64,000 bases of DNA from Oryzias latipes (GCF_002234675.1 NC_019875.2:31379002-31443001), one strand, 5' to 3'; shown: positions 11,312 through 38,751, numbered from the stretch's first letter. A program made the numbers and translations. The notes: generated by a model not told the origin, from the letters alone.

Positions 11312-12314
11312 CATAGAAACACACCCACCCACCCACCCATCATCCATCCACCTACCCATCCACCCACCCACCTACCCATCATCCACCCACCTACCCATCC
11401 ACCCACCCACCCATCATCCATCCACCTACCCATCATCCACCCACCTACCCATCATCCATCCACCTACCCATCCATCCACCCACCTACCCATCATCCACCC
11501 ACCCACCCATCATCCATCCACCTACCCATCCACCCACCCACCTACCCATCATCCACCCACCTACCCATCCACCCACCTACCCATCATCCATCCACCTACC
11601 CATCCATCCACCCACCTACCCATCATCTACCCACCTACCCATCATCCACCCACCTACCCATCATCCATCCACCTACCCATCATCCACCCACCTACCCATC
11701 ATCCATCCACCTACCCATCATCCACCCACCTACCCATCATCCATCCACCTACCCATCCATCCATCCACCTACCCATCATCCACCCACCCACCCATCATCC
11801 ATCCACCTACCCATCATCCACCCACCTACCCATCATCCATCCACCTACCCATCCATCCACCCACCTACCCATCATCCACCCACCTACCCATCATCCATCC
11901 ACCTACCCATCCATCCATCCACCTACCCATCATCTACCCACCTACCCATCATCCACCCACCTACCCATCATCTACCCACCTACCCATCATCCACCCACCT
12001 ACCCATCCATCCACTCACCTACCCATCATCTACCCACCTACCCATCATCCATCCACCTACCCATCATCCATCCACCTACCCATCATCCACCCACCTACCC
12101 ATCATTCACCCACCTACCCATCATTTACCCACCTACCCATCATCTACCCACCTACCCATCATCCACCCACCTACCCATCATCCATCCACCTACCCATCAT
12201 CCACTCACCTACCCATCATCTACCCACCTACCCATCATCCATCCACCTACCCATCATCCACCCACCTACCCATCATCCACCCACCTACCCATCCATCCAT
12301 CCATCCACCCACAG
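11312..12314. repeat. CCATCCAC-type tandem array
   Basis: About 1 kb built from CCAC, CCTA, CCAT and ATCATCCA blocks (for example CCCACCTACCCATCATCCA). It is an expanded and degenerated ATCC/CCAC microsatellite. The [13 protein letters not shown] open frame through it is a repeat artefact. Confidence 0.95.
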
Positions 12315-12529
12315 CACTCAGTACCCTCATGTTTACCGCCATCTAGTGTCCACCTTAAGCACAGCAGCAGACTGCCTCCTGTTTTGGGGCGGAGTCATCA
12401 CAGATCAGGGAATGGCGTCACACAAACCTAGCTTTGGCACCTCCTACTTTACTGGACACACCTGAGCCAGGTGATCACCCCCCACCCGTCCACCCCATAA
12501 GACGATGAAACAGAAAACAGTGTTTACAC

Positions 12530-14980
12530 ACTTAATCAGAATTGGTTTTTATTTTCATAAACAAAATGATGAATGTATATTTCTCTACTTTATATTTCCT
12601 AAGCATTTATCCGCAGTCACACTGGGTTACAGTCACACGGGTCACGTAAACAGGAAAGGGCACACACTCCCACATGGAAACCAAATGCTGAGCAGAGAAA
12701 CCGCTTCCACGTGTCAGACGGAGGAAACCTTTACATTTATTGGGTAAATATGTACACAAAAATGCAACGTTCTTGTTGGAGATGAAACCGACTCCATGTT
12801 GGTGGTAGGAGGTACTGCATGAGGTAACAGGGTTTTCGGTTCAGAAGAGCTGGGTGTAAGACAGCATTTTGAGGCAACAACCGATCGCAGGACCGTTGTT
12901 TCTGTGGCACAATTTGTGAAAGCACCTGGGCCACGCCGGGCGTGCACGTCCGCCCCACTGCGTTTGTCCATGGAGCCTGATCCGGGTGTGATGAGCTGCC
13001 CTGTGCTGATCTGCACAGGAGACGGCGACGTCCCGGCTGGGCTCTGAAAGAACTATTGCTGTCTGGTTACTATTGCTGGAGCCCGGGACCGTTGATGGGA
13101 CCTTGATGGTGCTGCATCGATCAGTGGTTACAAACAAACACAAACAGCGTCCGGCACACATAGGATTATCAAAACTGCACATCAGCAAAGAGCTAGTACT
13201 GGTAAATCACCACGGTCAAAGCACAGATGTGTGTTGTCCCACGTGACTAAACTACTACGACACGGATCAGAACGTCACATCAGCAGGTGAATACTCAGCC
13301 GATGCGGTTCAGACGGCCCATCCGAGACGCCGCCCGGACCAAACCATGATGAGGACCTCTGGTTTGCTCGTAATATTTCACAGTCTGTCCCCCAGGAGCC
13401 CTCCCCACTGTTGGACACATTTCATCAAAAGGCAGAGGGCCACATGTCCAAATAAACACGCAGACGCAGATCTAGGAAACCCTTTCCAGAACTGTAACTT
13501 AGGAACAGCAATGCCCTGATTCTGTATTGAAGGAAAAGTATCAACGCAGTTTAGCATCTGAGTGAACACCAACACTTCCAGCAATCTGCCCGTCTTCTCT
13601 TAGCTCTGCAGAGCTTCAACAGCCGGAAAACCGGTCCAGCTCTGCTCCACAATGAAAGACAATCTCCACAGTCTGAGGCCCAACCAACAATAAAATATCA
13701 AATACTAAAACACAATCAAATATTTAACACAACTTGATATATATTTAGAAAAAGCCTGAGGTACTTGTCAGAACATCTGAGGTCAGTCTGGTGGAGTAAG
13801 CAGCTGAAGGCTTACGAGTCCAAAAATAAAAAATAAAAACAGGAAATCAGCCTGATCACGTCACAGAGAAGTTCTTCGATGTTAGTGTTCTACGAACAAA
13901 GAACGCAGGAACATCTACGAATCCTTGAGGAACCTGGAATAGTCACAGCAGCAGAACAAACATTCATGTATGGTTCTTGTTATGGTACGACTATGGCATT
14001 GCATTGGAGACAAAGGCAACCCGTCCAGCTCTCCGTGCCTGACATGCAGCGACTGAGGTATCCGGGTCCAACCGGGTCCACCCGGGTCCACCCAGCACCG
14101 GAGAGCACGCCTCTGCCCCGGTACGGCCCGGTCAGGAATCAGACCAACACACTGTGTTTGGACATCATCCCACTCATTCACACGGGGGGTTAACAACAAA
14201 GTATACACACACAAACACACTTAGACTCATACACATGCACACACACGTGTAAACACACACTTAGACTCATACACGTGTGCACAAACTCACACACACGTGT
14301 AAACACACACACACAGACTGAGACTTGAGAATGTAACATTGCGACTCCAGTCGGCGTCTCTGGAACAGGAGTAACTAAAGAAAGACGTCCAGGAAAATTG
14401 TCCTTAGTAGCTGAATTGTCTCCGTTTAGAGAAGCCTGCTGGATACCTGAGAGGTAGTTCCAAGGACAAGACACTTGTCCCAAATCTTTGAGAAGTCCGA
14501 AGCGTCCACTAAAACCTTCCATCAGAAGCTGGGTGCTGGTTCTCCGCCGGAGGAACGCAGCGTTCTACCGAGAGCAGACTTTAAGAAGAGAAGCGTTGAC
14601 CCCTGAGGAAGATGAATACATTTTGTTAACAGTCTCACACCGGGTCCTCCGAGATTGCAGCACGTCGTCTGAGGGGAGGAGCAAAGGTTCATGTCATTTG
14701 GCCGCAGACGATCACGTGACCACGATGGGAAAAGCAACAACAAACACCTGATGAGGTAATAAAAAGTGAGGGATGAGGTGATGACGGAGGTTTGACACGT
14801 GGATGTGGTGGGATGTGCCGATGGGATAGCTTATTCCAACTTTGCCTACAGCAGACGGATGTGTTAGGAAGGTCTGACTCCAAATGTTCCTTAACGTGAA
14901 GTCCTGGGTAAAATAGCAGCTGCATTTCGGTTTCTGGATTGGAAAACTGACAGTTGGGAGCTGGGGGGGGAGTCACCCGT
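12530..14980 (-). other. acvr2b: Probable 3' UTR of acvr2b
   Basis: This is about 2.4 kb directly downstream of the acvr2b stop codon on the minus strand and contains no convincing coding sequence. Minus-strand AATAAA hexamers occur at 12736-12741 and 12548-12553, either of which could end the transcript. Long 3' UTRs are usual for ACVR2B. The exact cleavage site cannot be read from sequence alone. Confidence 0.5.
14197..14314. repeat. Interrupted (CA)n microsatellite
   Basis: ACACACAAACACACTTAGAC-type tracts are repeated with CACGTGT interruptions. It lies inside the presumed acvr2b 3' UTR, where the sense strand would read as a GT-rich tract. Confidence 0.85.
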
Positions 14981-29846
<14,866 letters not shown>

Positions 29847-31141
29847 GTTCCGTTCGACGCCCCCCCCCCTCCGTCCGCGGGCATTAAACCAGGTCCGGAC
29901 CGAACATCAGTCCGGGATCCAGACGGGCCTCCGGTCCCTCCAGCAGCCTAGCCCCCACCGCAGCGCGTCCGCGGCAGCGCGGCGATGCTGGGCATGGATC
30001 GCCCAGGACCGCCAAGGGTTCCGGGGGGGTTCCGGATGGAGACTGGGGCAGAAGCAGACACGAGCCGGGGCAGAACCGAGCGCTGGGTCCGCGGTTCACC
30101 GGGATGGAAGCGGCGGGGGGGTCACTGATCTGCGTCCAAAATGGCTCCGAAATGGGGAAGGGGCTGCAGACCCGGATGTGTAAACAGGGGGGTGGGGGGT
30201 GACCTCACCGCGGATACGCGCACGCCGGGACGCGCGCCTCTGAGTCCGTTTCAAGCATCGGGGTGTAGCTGACCCCCCCACCCCCCCAAGAAAAGCAGAC
30301 ATGTAGGCGGAGTCGTTATTTCCGTTTGGCGCCGGTAAAAAAAGACCGTTTTTGTGCCGCTGCCGTTTCTGAGACATTAAATTACATTAAAGGTCATTCA
30401 CAGGTCACCCCCCCCCCCCGGTCTACCTGCTACTTTTACCGTTAAAATGAGCGTTTACGGTTGCTAAGATATCAAACGTTTTATTTTCCGACGATGACGT
30501 CATCATCCCCCGGTTGATCACTACTCGTTGATCATGGGTTGCCTGGAGTCGATGGTTGTTCACTTTTCTACGACTAGGCGGCAGCTCACCGACAGTATAT
30601 GATTTACAGAAACTCCACATAGAAAAGTAGCTCCTGAAGAACATGTATGACGTGGGGCCTCATTTCTAAAGGTTGTGTACGCACAAAAGAAGGCGTACGC
30701 CACTCTCTACGCAATAGTTGAGATTTTTAAAAAGCAAACTTGACGGGAAAATGTGCGGTCCTCCACGCTCTGACCCAGGCGTACGCACAAAAACGGGTGA
30801 AATGAGAAACGGCGACACCGTCGGCAGATAGAAAAAAACACGTGAAAGTGAAAATGACAATACTGCCTCTCAGAAATAACATGAAGACTTCACAAAGCAA
30901 GTCTGACAATTAACAGCTACACCAACACCCGTTTGATCGATCAGCAGTGAAACAAACAAAAAAATCAAACGAAAATTACAACAGAAATTCAAATGAACAC
31001 TTATTTGCAGAAAGAAAAGTGAAATATGTTCTGCAATATTGGCATGTTGTGCAATTCATCCTCATAAATAATGTAGTTAACAGAACGAAATAATGTACAA
31101 AACTGATATTCTCGTCAGTGTGTCCGTCTGGAGGAGCAGAT

Positions 31142-31142
<1 letters not shown>

Positions 31143-31210
<68 letters not shown>
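31143..31210. repeat. (GATA)n microsatellite, about 17 units
   Basis: Near-perfect GATA repeats followed by CAGACAGATGGATAGATAGA. It is likely to be polymorphic in length. Confidence 0.97.
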
Positions 31211-31506
31211 CAGACAGATGGATAGATAGAGATGCATTAATTGTCCACTTGGGAAAGTTGTTTTCATAGTAAAACATTTCTTCATAAGCTACAGAATTAT
31301 GGTATTCATGCATATGCCTTTAGTTTGTTTTATTTTTGATAAAACAATGTATGGCGTATGTCTCAACCATTCAGAAAGCAACAAGAAATTACATTTGCTG
31401 ATCAATTTCCCATTTCCACGTGGATTATTCCCGACATCTGTAGCTTGTCAGATGTAATTAAATGGATGGAAATAAAATGCCCCATCACAATGCGTAATGA
31501 CGCACA

Positions 31507-31731
31507 ATGGCTGATCTGGCGCTCTTAGAAGATGTGGCAAATGGAAGAATTCGGAGTGAACGCATCTTTAGACTGCAAGAAGACTTGCTGGCAAACGAGG
31601 ACGAGTGGCTTATGAGCCGGTTCCGACTTCCTCCAGCCGTCCTGTTGGACCTCTGCGGGCTTTTGGGGGGGTGTCACCCCGTGCATCTGGCGCGTCGTGT
31701 CCCCCTGCGCCTCAGTCACCACTCCACTTAA
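31507..31731 (+). pseudogene. HARBI1-like transposase, N-terminal fragment
   Basis: An open frame begins MADLALLEDVANGRIRSERI and continues with DEWLMSRFRLPPAVLLDLCG before it loses similarity and stops after 74 codons. The ALLEDxANGRxRxER and RFRLPxxVLLDLC motifs belong to the start of Harbinger nucleases. The DDE nuclease core is missing, so it cannot be functional. Confidence 0.75.
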
Positions 31732-34170
31732 GGGATTCCCCAGTTATTGCCGCCAGTCTCTCATCAAGAGGGGTCAGCTCCGGTGCTGGTCAAAGCCACG
31801 CCCACCATGAAGGTGTTGATAACGTAAATAAAGGTTGTGTTCAAATCCCCTCCCACTCACTATCTAGAGCGTTCTCCGTGTGCTAGTGCCTCCGAATCCA
31901 CACTTCTAAATTCCAGAGCCCTAGAGATTTCCCAGAAGTCTCTGTGAAAAACCAGTGTGCATCCATGCTCACTAGATCAGAGAATATAGACCACAATGCA
32001 TTGCGTCGGAACCATTTTTGCCAAAAAAATGTCATTTTTTAATACATAAATCATCAAGGTTTTTATCTTTAGAAGACAGTGGACTCATAAGTAATTGTCG
32101 CAAAACTCGATTAGATTTTAACTTTGTGAAATCGATGACGTCATATTTGCTGTTAAAACTAAAAGTGGTGATCATGGAGTCCGAATTGCTTCTAAAACTC
32201 CACATAGTCTGCACTATCTAGGATTTTAGTGGTACAGTCGTTTTAACTTCACCAAGATGTTTCAATCACAAACCGGACCTGACGCGCTCGGGAGGGTCTC
32301 TGCCTCTTAGCCCCGCCCACTACTGCTTTTTAGTCATATCATAGAAAACACGTGACACTCAAGCACCGTGAGGCCTGTGCATGCATGACATGAAAACATG
32401 GACAGTCAGAGGATCACGTCCCTTCAGTTCCTGCATTTTTCTGATCAAAACGATCTTTTCTGCAGGACCCAGAAAAACGGCCCACAGTGCTGTGTCATCC
32501 ATAAACTCTGGCAATTATGGGATGTCATTGTCAGGTAAAGAAAATATGCTGATGTATTCTGCAGACAGGAAGTAGAGCAGCCACATTTACACTTTGTGTT
32601 GTCTCCATATGGTGGAACTGATACGAACAGCACTGACCATCTCTGTCCTATTCTGGAGTTAAGGGGCACCGTGCTGTAGTGTAGTGGTTTCTGTCATGAC
32701 AGAACAAATCAACAGCCTACCTGATACCTGGACACGCATCACATGATCATCAGAATAGTTTCAGACAGAGAATGTTCAGAAGTCTTTTCTTTTGAAGGTT
32801 CGGTCCGCTAACAGGCAGGTCAGAAGTCTGATGGAACTAACCTGGACACTGTCTGCACATGAACTGTTACTGAAGGCATCCGACTGGTTACAGCTCCCAG
32901 TATGCACGGCTCTGTTAGCCAGAGAAGACGGACAGAATGTGAGGAAGACCGAGCAGAAGAGGCCACGCCTCTTTGCCCTCAGTCAAAACACTGAGGTCGA
33001 CTGTAATGACCGTGAACTCTGTGGATGTCTTAGTGAGATTCTTAGAGACCACGGCAGGTGGGAGTCAATGTCTTTACCCAAAGCACCTGAAAACGTTTTA
33101 CGCCCCAGGTGGTGGTTCCAGACATGAAGAGACTGACAGAATCTGAGGCCATCATTCAAAAATACTTTTTCCAGACATGAGATCTTCCTCAGCAAAGGTT
33201 TTCAGCTTCAAGCAGAAGCTTTTGGATTCAGTTGGACAACCAGCCGTCCTGCGCAGTACAAATAAACATCCATGACCACGTTTGCCCACAGCCAGCAGCT
33301 TCCACTAAGGTTTCTCCTGCAGGTTCCCCAGCTTCCTTCTTTACTCTGTCCCAACTTACCAAACAAAAACCCTTTGATTGTCTTTTAATTTACTGGTTTA
33401 CATTTTCACCAACAGGTCAAAGCCCGTTTAAGGGCCAATTCACACTAAAATCACTGACATTTAGATTTTTTGTTTTTCCTACGTTGTTTCGTTTCTGACA
33501 AACTGTCCAAAAACACACAATAATGTTGACTTCTGTCTCTGAATTCAGAGTTCAGGCTCTTCATCTAACAATGATTGTTGGTGTTTTTCGTCTGTTTGTA
33601 TTGAGACTTTCAGAGCAGCTGCAGGAAGTATCATGGTGAGGGACACCAATGAAGCAGTGATCCACAAAGACGTCGATGGGCAGCGCTTTGCAGAGAAGTC
33701 CAAATGAAAAAACAACTTTTGTCTTTCGTCATTTCTGAAAAGTACAGCAAACATTTCATGAATGCAGAAGTTTGGGATGAAGACACCAGGGGGCAGCAGA
33801 GCTCCAGAGCAAATGTGGGTAAGCCGATCTCTGGTGAACAGAACTGAAACTCACCGGTTTTGGATTTTTTATTGATCATTTTCTATTGTGTCCTATTTCA
33901 CTGCCAGAACCTGAATAGATGGACGCCATTGTGAACGGCGTCTTTGATGATGTGGTGATGGCTCCATGTGAAGGACGTGGATGACAGGTTTCTGCTTCTA
34001 AGCCCTGCAGCACAGACCTGCAGCTTTTCTACCTACTAATATGAGGTTTAGCAGGAGTTTTACACTCACAACTGATGAAAATATTCACAGAAAAGGACTG
34101 TAGGTGTTTTCTACGTACACTACCTTATTGTCAGTACAGAGTTAGCCGAACACCGTCAACATTTGTTTGT
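31732..34170. other. Intergenic stretch without recognised genes
   Basis: Between the Harbinger fragment and the 3' end of crygn I see only short open frames without motifs or splice structure. The block 31860-32225 looks repeat-like: ACTATCTAGAG near its left and ACTATCTAGG near its right recall an old MITE, but I could not define termini. Confidence 0.5.
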
Positions 34171-34171
34171 C

Positions 34172-34177
34172 TTTATT
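34172..34177 (-). terminator. crygn: Polyadenylation signal of crygn
   Basis: A minus-strand AATAAA lies 31 nt after the crygn stop codon (34208-34210). Short 3' UTRs are common for crystallin genes. Confidence 0.7.
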
Positions 34178-34207
34178 GTCAGCTGCACGCGGCAGAAGGA
34201 GCTAGCT

Positions 34208-37007
34208 TCAGAAGTAGTTAGCCACCCTGCGCACAGACTGGATGTTGGGGTTCTCTGCCTGCCAGTCCAGAGGCACGCAGAAGTCTCCTCGCTCGACGAT
34301 GTACATCCGACCGCGGTAGTTTGGCTCCTCATACAGCACCCACCTGAAAGGTAAACATCAAGAAGGTCCTGCTGAATCCCAAGAGAGTAAAAATCCTTTC
34401 AGACGGCGTCAGCTCGGACAGCCTGAGACTTTCAACACGGATGCATTCATGAAGGGTTCATTTCAAAGATCAAGTTTCGGCATTACCTTATAGGCAGTGG
34501 TTGTTTAATCTTGAAGTGACAAATGAAAGTCCATAAAATACAAAAAAAGAAACCTTCAATAATCTTCACATTGCTTGAAAACAACTCTTTGCGTGCTAAA
34601 TGTAGGACTCTGTCCTACAATGTAATATTCCCTTTATTCAGCAAAATGTTAACTTAAAGAAAAAGAGCTGGAAGGTGGTCTTCATTTGACTTGTCTCTGC
34701 TTTCCTGAATGTCTGTTTGTACATGAAGCTCAGCCCTGATCGGGAAGGGGGCTCCATGCTCTCAGCCTACTTACGCTCCGTCTCCATAAACCCGGATGGA
34801 GTTGATGGAGTCTTTGATCAGACCTCGTGCCTGCAGAAACGGGCAGTCGTCGCACAGCTCCACACACTGACCACCAAACTTCTCGCCTTCGTACAGCTCC
34901 AGCCTGTAGTGCTGTCCGTGCTGGGGAGGAAAGCAGCACGCATGCTATGTGTGAGGCTGTCTGCTTATGTGCTTATGAAGCATGTGTACGTGTGCATGTG
35001 CACGTGTGCATGTGAGTCTGCATGTGTATGTGTACACGTGTATGTGTACGTGTCCATGTATACATGTGCATGTATACGTGTGCATGTGTAGATGTGCATG
35101 GTTACGTGTGCATGTATACGTGTGCATGTTTAGATGTGCATGCGTACGTGTACATGCGTGCGCATCCATGTGTAGATTTGCAAGTGTAAGTGTGCACGTG
35201 TAGATGTGCATGTGTACGTGTACATGTGCATGTATACGTGTGCATATGTAGAGGTGCATGCGTACGTGTACATACGTGCGTGTGCATGTGTACTTGTACA
35301 TGTGTACGTGTGCATGTGTACGTGTGCATGCGTAGATGTGCATGTGTACGTGTGCATGCGTAGATGTGTACGTGTGCATGTGTACGTGTACACGCGTATG
35401 CGTGCATGCGTACGTGTGTATGTGTACGTGTGCATGCGTATGTGTGCATGTGTAGATGTGTACGTGTGCATGCGTACGTGTGTATGTGTACGTGTGCATG
35501 TGTACGTGTGCATGCGTACGTGTGCATGCGTAGATGTGCATGCGTACGTGTGCATGCGTACGTGTGCATGTGTTGATGTGCATGTGTACGTGTGCATGTG
35601 TAGATGTGTACGTGTGCATGTGTACGTGTGCATGCGTGTGTGTGCATGTGTAGATGTGTACGTGTGCATGCGTACGTGTGCATGCGTACGTGTGCATGCG
35701 TAGATGTGCATGTGTACGTGTGCATGCGTACATGTGCATGTGTAGATGTGTACGTGTGCATGTGTTGATGTGTATGTGTACGTGTGCATGCGTACGTGTG
35801 CATGTGTAGATGTGTTGATGTGCATGTGTACGTATGCATGTGTGTGTGTGCATGTGTAGATGTGTACGTGTGCATGTGTACGTGTGCATGCGTACGTGTG
35901 CATGCGTAGATGTGTACGTGTGCATGTGTACGTGTACACGCGTATGCGTGCATGCATTTGTGTGCATGCGTACGTGTGTATGTGTACGTGTGCATGCTTA
36001 CGTGTGTATGTTTACGTGTGCATGCATACGTTTACATGTGTACGTGTGCATGTGTACGTGTACACGCGTATGCGTGCATGCGTTTGTGTGCATGCGTACG
36101 TGTGTATGTGTACGTGTGCATGCTTACGTGTGTATGTTTACGTGTGCATGCATACGTTTACATGTGTACGTGTGCATGTGTACGTGTACACGCGTATGCG
36201 TTTGTGTGCATGTGTATGTGTGCATGTGTACGTGTGCATGTGTACGTATGCATGTGTAGATGTGCATGCATACGTGTGTATATGTACGTGTGCATGTGTA
36301 CGTGTGCATGTTTAGATGTGTACGTGTGCATGTGTACGTGTACACGCGTATGCGTGCATGCGTTTTTTGTGCATGCGTGTGTGTGCATGCATACATGTGC
36401 ACGCGTTTGTGTGCATGTGTACGTGTGCATGCGTACATGTGCACGCGTTTGTGTACGTGTGCATGCGTACGTTTGCAAGCATAGATGTGTACGTGTTACC
36501 GTGTTGTATCTGGGCTCTGAATGCACACACGGAGGAGGATTTTTTGTCTCTGTTGCAGCAAATGCTTTGCGCATCTTTTTAGAAATGTCCAATTTTAATT
36601 TCTGTGAGGGTGAATCAAACATTTTCTGTCGTGTCCCTCGTGTACCCCCCCTCTGACTCCTACCATCCTGATTGGCCGGCAGGAGCCCATGTGATCACTG
36701 TGGGCATTCCAGCGCTGGAATTCGGGGTACTCTCCGTGCTCCAGGATGAACTGCTGGCCCTTGAAGTCCGGATGGTCAAAGCAGACAAAGGCGCCGCTCT
36801 CCACGCGGGCGGAGTTCACGCGGTTCATGAACCCTCGGTCCTGAAAGTTGTCGCATTGGCTGCAGATCTCCAGTTTCCTCCCCGTGAAACATTTTCCCTC
36901 GTAGAGCACGATCTGTTTTCAGCGCAGCAGAGGAAGCAGTCAGTCTTCTGCAGGTTCTGCGCAGACGGAGTCCTGCTGCCACTCACCTTTCCTGAGTACT
37001 GAGACAT
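34208..37007 (-). CDS. crygn: Gamma-N crystallin, complete in 4 exons
   Basis: Exons (high to low): 36987-37007, 36664-36912, 34775-34920, 34208-34343. GT/AG introns and phases agree; the sum is 552 nt, or 183 residues plus stop (human CRYGN is 182). Exon 1 encodes only MSQYSGK. Exon 2 carries Greek key motifs 1 and 2 (IVLYEGKCFTGRKLE, FDHPDFKGQQFILEHGEYPE, HMGSCRPIRM). Exon 3 carries motif 3 (YRLELYEGEKFGGQCVEL) and exon 4 motif 4 (WVLYEEPNYRGRMYIVERGD), ending RRVANYF. A single exon for two motifs in the N-terminal domain and separate exons for motifs 3 and 4 is the gamma-N hybrid between gamma and beta gene structures. The protein is a lens structural crystallin. Intron 2 is expanded by a 1.5-kb repeat. 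Fish may have two copies; I do not assign a or b. Confidence 0.96.
34960..36500. repeat. Alternating purine/pyrimidine array (TGCATGTGTACG-type)
   Basis: About 1.5 kb of variants of GTGTGCATGTGTACGTGTGC with TGCGTACG, TGTAGATG and TACACGCG forms fill most of crygn intron 2. Nearly every step alternates purine and pyrimidine. A longer block (near 35920-36050) is duplicated near 36050-36190. Cys/Val-rich and His/Thr-rich open frames on the two strands are artefacts. Confidence 0.95.
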
Positions 37008-37066
37008 TTTCCAGCCGCCACTCCTCCAAAGTCCTCACATCTAAGAGGGAAACTTGGACGGGCAGA

Positions 37067-37072
37067 TATATA
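37067..37072 (-). promoter_or_regulatory. crygn: TATA box of crygn
   Basis: GTATATATC on the minus strand is 60 bp upstream of the crygn ATG, which leaves a short 5' UTR. TATA-driven promoters with short leaders are normal for crystallins. A TGCTGA half-site on the plus strand at about 37170 could be part of a Maf-type element, but this is weak. Confidence 0.6.
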
Positions 37073-38242
37073 CAGACAGAGCTGCAGTGGTGAGGCGGGA
37101 ATAACAAAAGCGCCACAATGAGGGGGTTAGACGTTTTGCCGCATGGGCAGATTCCCCTGGATGTGCCGGTGCTGATACTGGAGTTTGTCTCTGAGCCAAA
37201 CAAAGCAATGGAAGAGATTCGGCTTTGATTGAGCGCTCACGTGGATGGCGCACGCTACTGCAGAGGAAGTCCAGGGGAGGAAAACAAACAGCCGAGGTCA
37301 GAGGTCAGGAAGGGCCAATTCAGAAGCAGCAGCAGCAGCCGCAGCAACAAAGCAGGAAGCTGCTTTTCCTCCCAGCTTTGATCCAACATGTTGGAGCTAT
37401 GATGAATTTTAAAGATTACTTCAAAAATGTCCGCTTTCTTCTCTCGAGCTCATTTACGGAAACTAACACCCGCCTGAAGAGCAGCAAACACCAATAAAAG
37501 CCCCGACAAGGATAACAGGCTCCTTTCACTGCTCTGCAGGACAGAGCGCTTGAAGAATTCATTTGTCCCCCCAGCTATCAGGCTGTTTAACAACTCGGCC
37601 TGATATGAACTGCTATTTTATTGTGTGTGTTAGGGTTAGTGTGTCATTAATCTCCCTTGGAAGAAGCCGGCAGCAGTCTGAGAAGCTCTGAGGAACCGTC
37701 ACAAGGCTCCAGAGATGTTTTCTCACAGAGTACATGAGCTGACCTTTGACCTTCACAAAGCTGCGCCTCATCTTTTGGGGGGGGGGGGGGTGTCCTGGAA
37801 CTTTTCTGACCCAATCAAAGGTGTAGCTTCTTCACTGCAGTCGCTGCTTCCACAGGTGAAACGCGATCCTGTGAGTCCGGTCAGAATCCAGAGCAAACAT
37901 GTGGACAAACAGAAACCATCTGCTATCAGCCTGGGGGGGCGGCTGCTGAGCATGATGGGAAGGGAAACTTTGACCTCTGAAACCAGGCAGAGTCCAAAGT
38001 CAACAAGACGCCATCTCCGCTGGTTAATTCTGCATCTGCTGGTCTTCCGTCGGAGCGTTCCACCGTCTGATTCTACGTCAAACGTAAATATGGTTCGAAC
38101 CCCTCCAAGCTTGATTTGACTCGTTCTGATGGAACTTCGATGGTTTGTCTCTTCATGACTTTCCTTCATGTCGGAGGCCTTTATCTGCTTCTCCTGTACA
38201 CGTCGTTTTATTTGTACTGACAGAATCAGAGGGCCTGAAAGG

Positions 38243-38659
38243 ATGAAGCTGCTGCTCGTCGTTCTAGCCGTCGCCCTGCTGTGTGCAGCCGGTGAGTCCC
38301 TGCAGAGCTGCTTTCATTCCTCACCAAGCATGTGACTCTTTCTGGGGGGGCGGGAACAGGCAAGGCTCTGAACTGCCACCGCTGCACCCCCCTGAAGGCC
38401 GGGGAAGGCTGTCGCCTGTCCGTGGAGACGTGTAAGGCTGGGAAGGACGCCTGCGCCGCTGCCTCCTTCCTCAGGGCGCCATGTGAGTTTTACAGGTCAG
38501 ACAAGGTCACGCTGAAAGGTGATGTTTCTAAACCCGCACCCCCCCCCCACAGACGGCCGGTACCAGAAGTGCATGGCTCTGTCGGACTGCCGCATGCTGC
38601 AGATGAACGCCTACATCCAGATGACCTGCTGCAGCAAAGACTTGTGTAACGTGCTGTGA
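38243..38659 (+). CDS. Small secreted Ly6/CD59-fold protein, 3 exons
   Basis: Exons: 38243-38291, 38360-38482, 38553-38659, with GT/AG introns and matching phases; 279 nt, 92 residues plus stop. Exon 1 encodes a signal peptide (MKLLLVVLAVALLCAAG). The mature part has ten cysteines in the Ly6/uPAR pattern: LNCHRC at the start, further Cys at GC, TC, DAC, KC and DC, and the closing TCCSKDLCN. It ends three residues after the final Cys-Asn, with no hydrophobic tail, so it should be secreted rather than GPI-anchored. The one-domain-in-exons-2-and-3 structure is standard for this family. The three-finger fold is shared by many harmless signalling and complement-control proteins; the ligand and specific function cannot be inferred. 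It is transcribed toward rheb; an AATAAA follows the stop. Confidence 0.85.
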
Positions 38660-38673
38660 TCGTCTGCCGGCTT

Positions 38674-38679
38674 AATAAA
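38674..38679 (+). terminator. Polyadenylation signal of the Ly6-like gene
   Basis: AATAAA lies 14 nt after the stop codon of the Ly6-like gene, giving a very short 3' UTR. Confidence 0.75.
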
Positions 38680-38751
38680 AGGCTTCTGGGTGGGGGGGCT
38701 GAGTCTCCTTCACTCATCAGAATAACACCCCCCTACAGAATCACTTCTTAC

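Larger units (their letters stand above)
30654..31731 (+). mobile_element. PIF/Harbinger (HARBI1-like) element fragment
   Basis: The left end, GGGGCCTCATTTCTAAAGG followed by GTGTACGCACAAAA, is characteristic of an abundant fish Harbinger family. A transposase N-terminal frame follows at 31507. I could not find a matching right terminus, so the element is truncated or rearranged. The GATA microsatellite at 31143 lies inside the interval. Confidence 0.6.

Noticed and set aside
11274..12431. 385-codon His/Pro/Thr-rich frame
   Set aside because: It is the translation of a CCAC/CCAT/CCTA microsatellite-derived array.
32792..33127. 111-codon plus-strand frame as a gene
   Set aside because: No domain, signal, splice structure or recognisable similarity; its length is not exceptional for random vertebrate intergenic sequence.
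34945..36656. His/Thr-rich (minus) and Cys/Val-rich (plus) open frames of up to 340 codons
   Set aside because: They translate a TGCATGTGTACG-type simple repeat inside crygn intron 2, and both strands are open at the same time.
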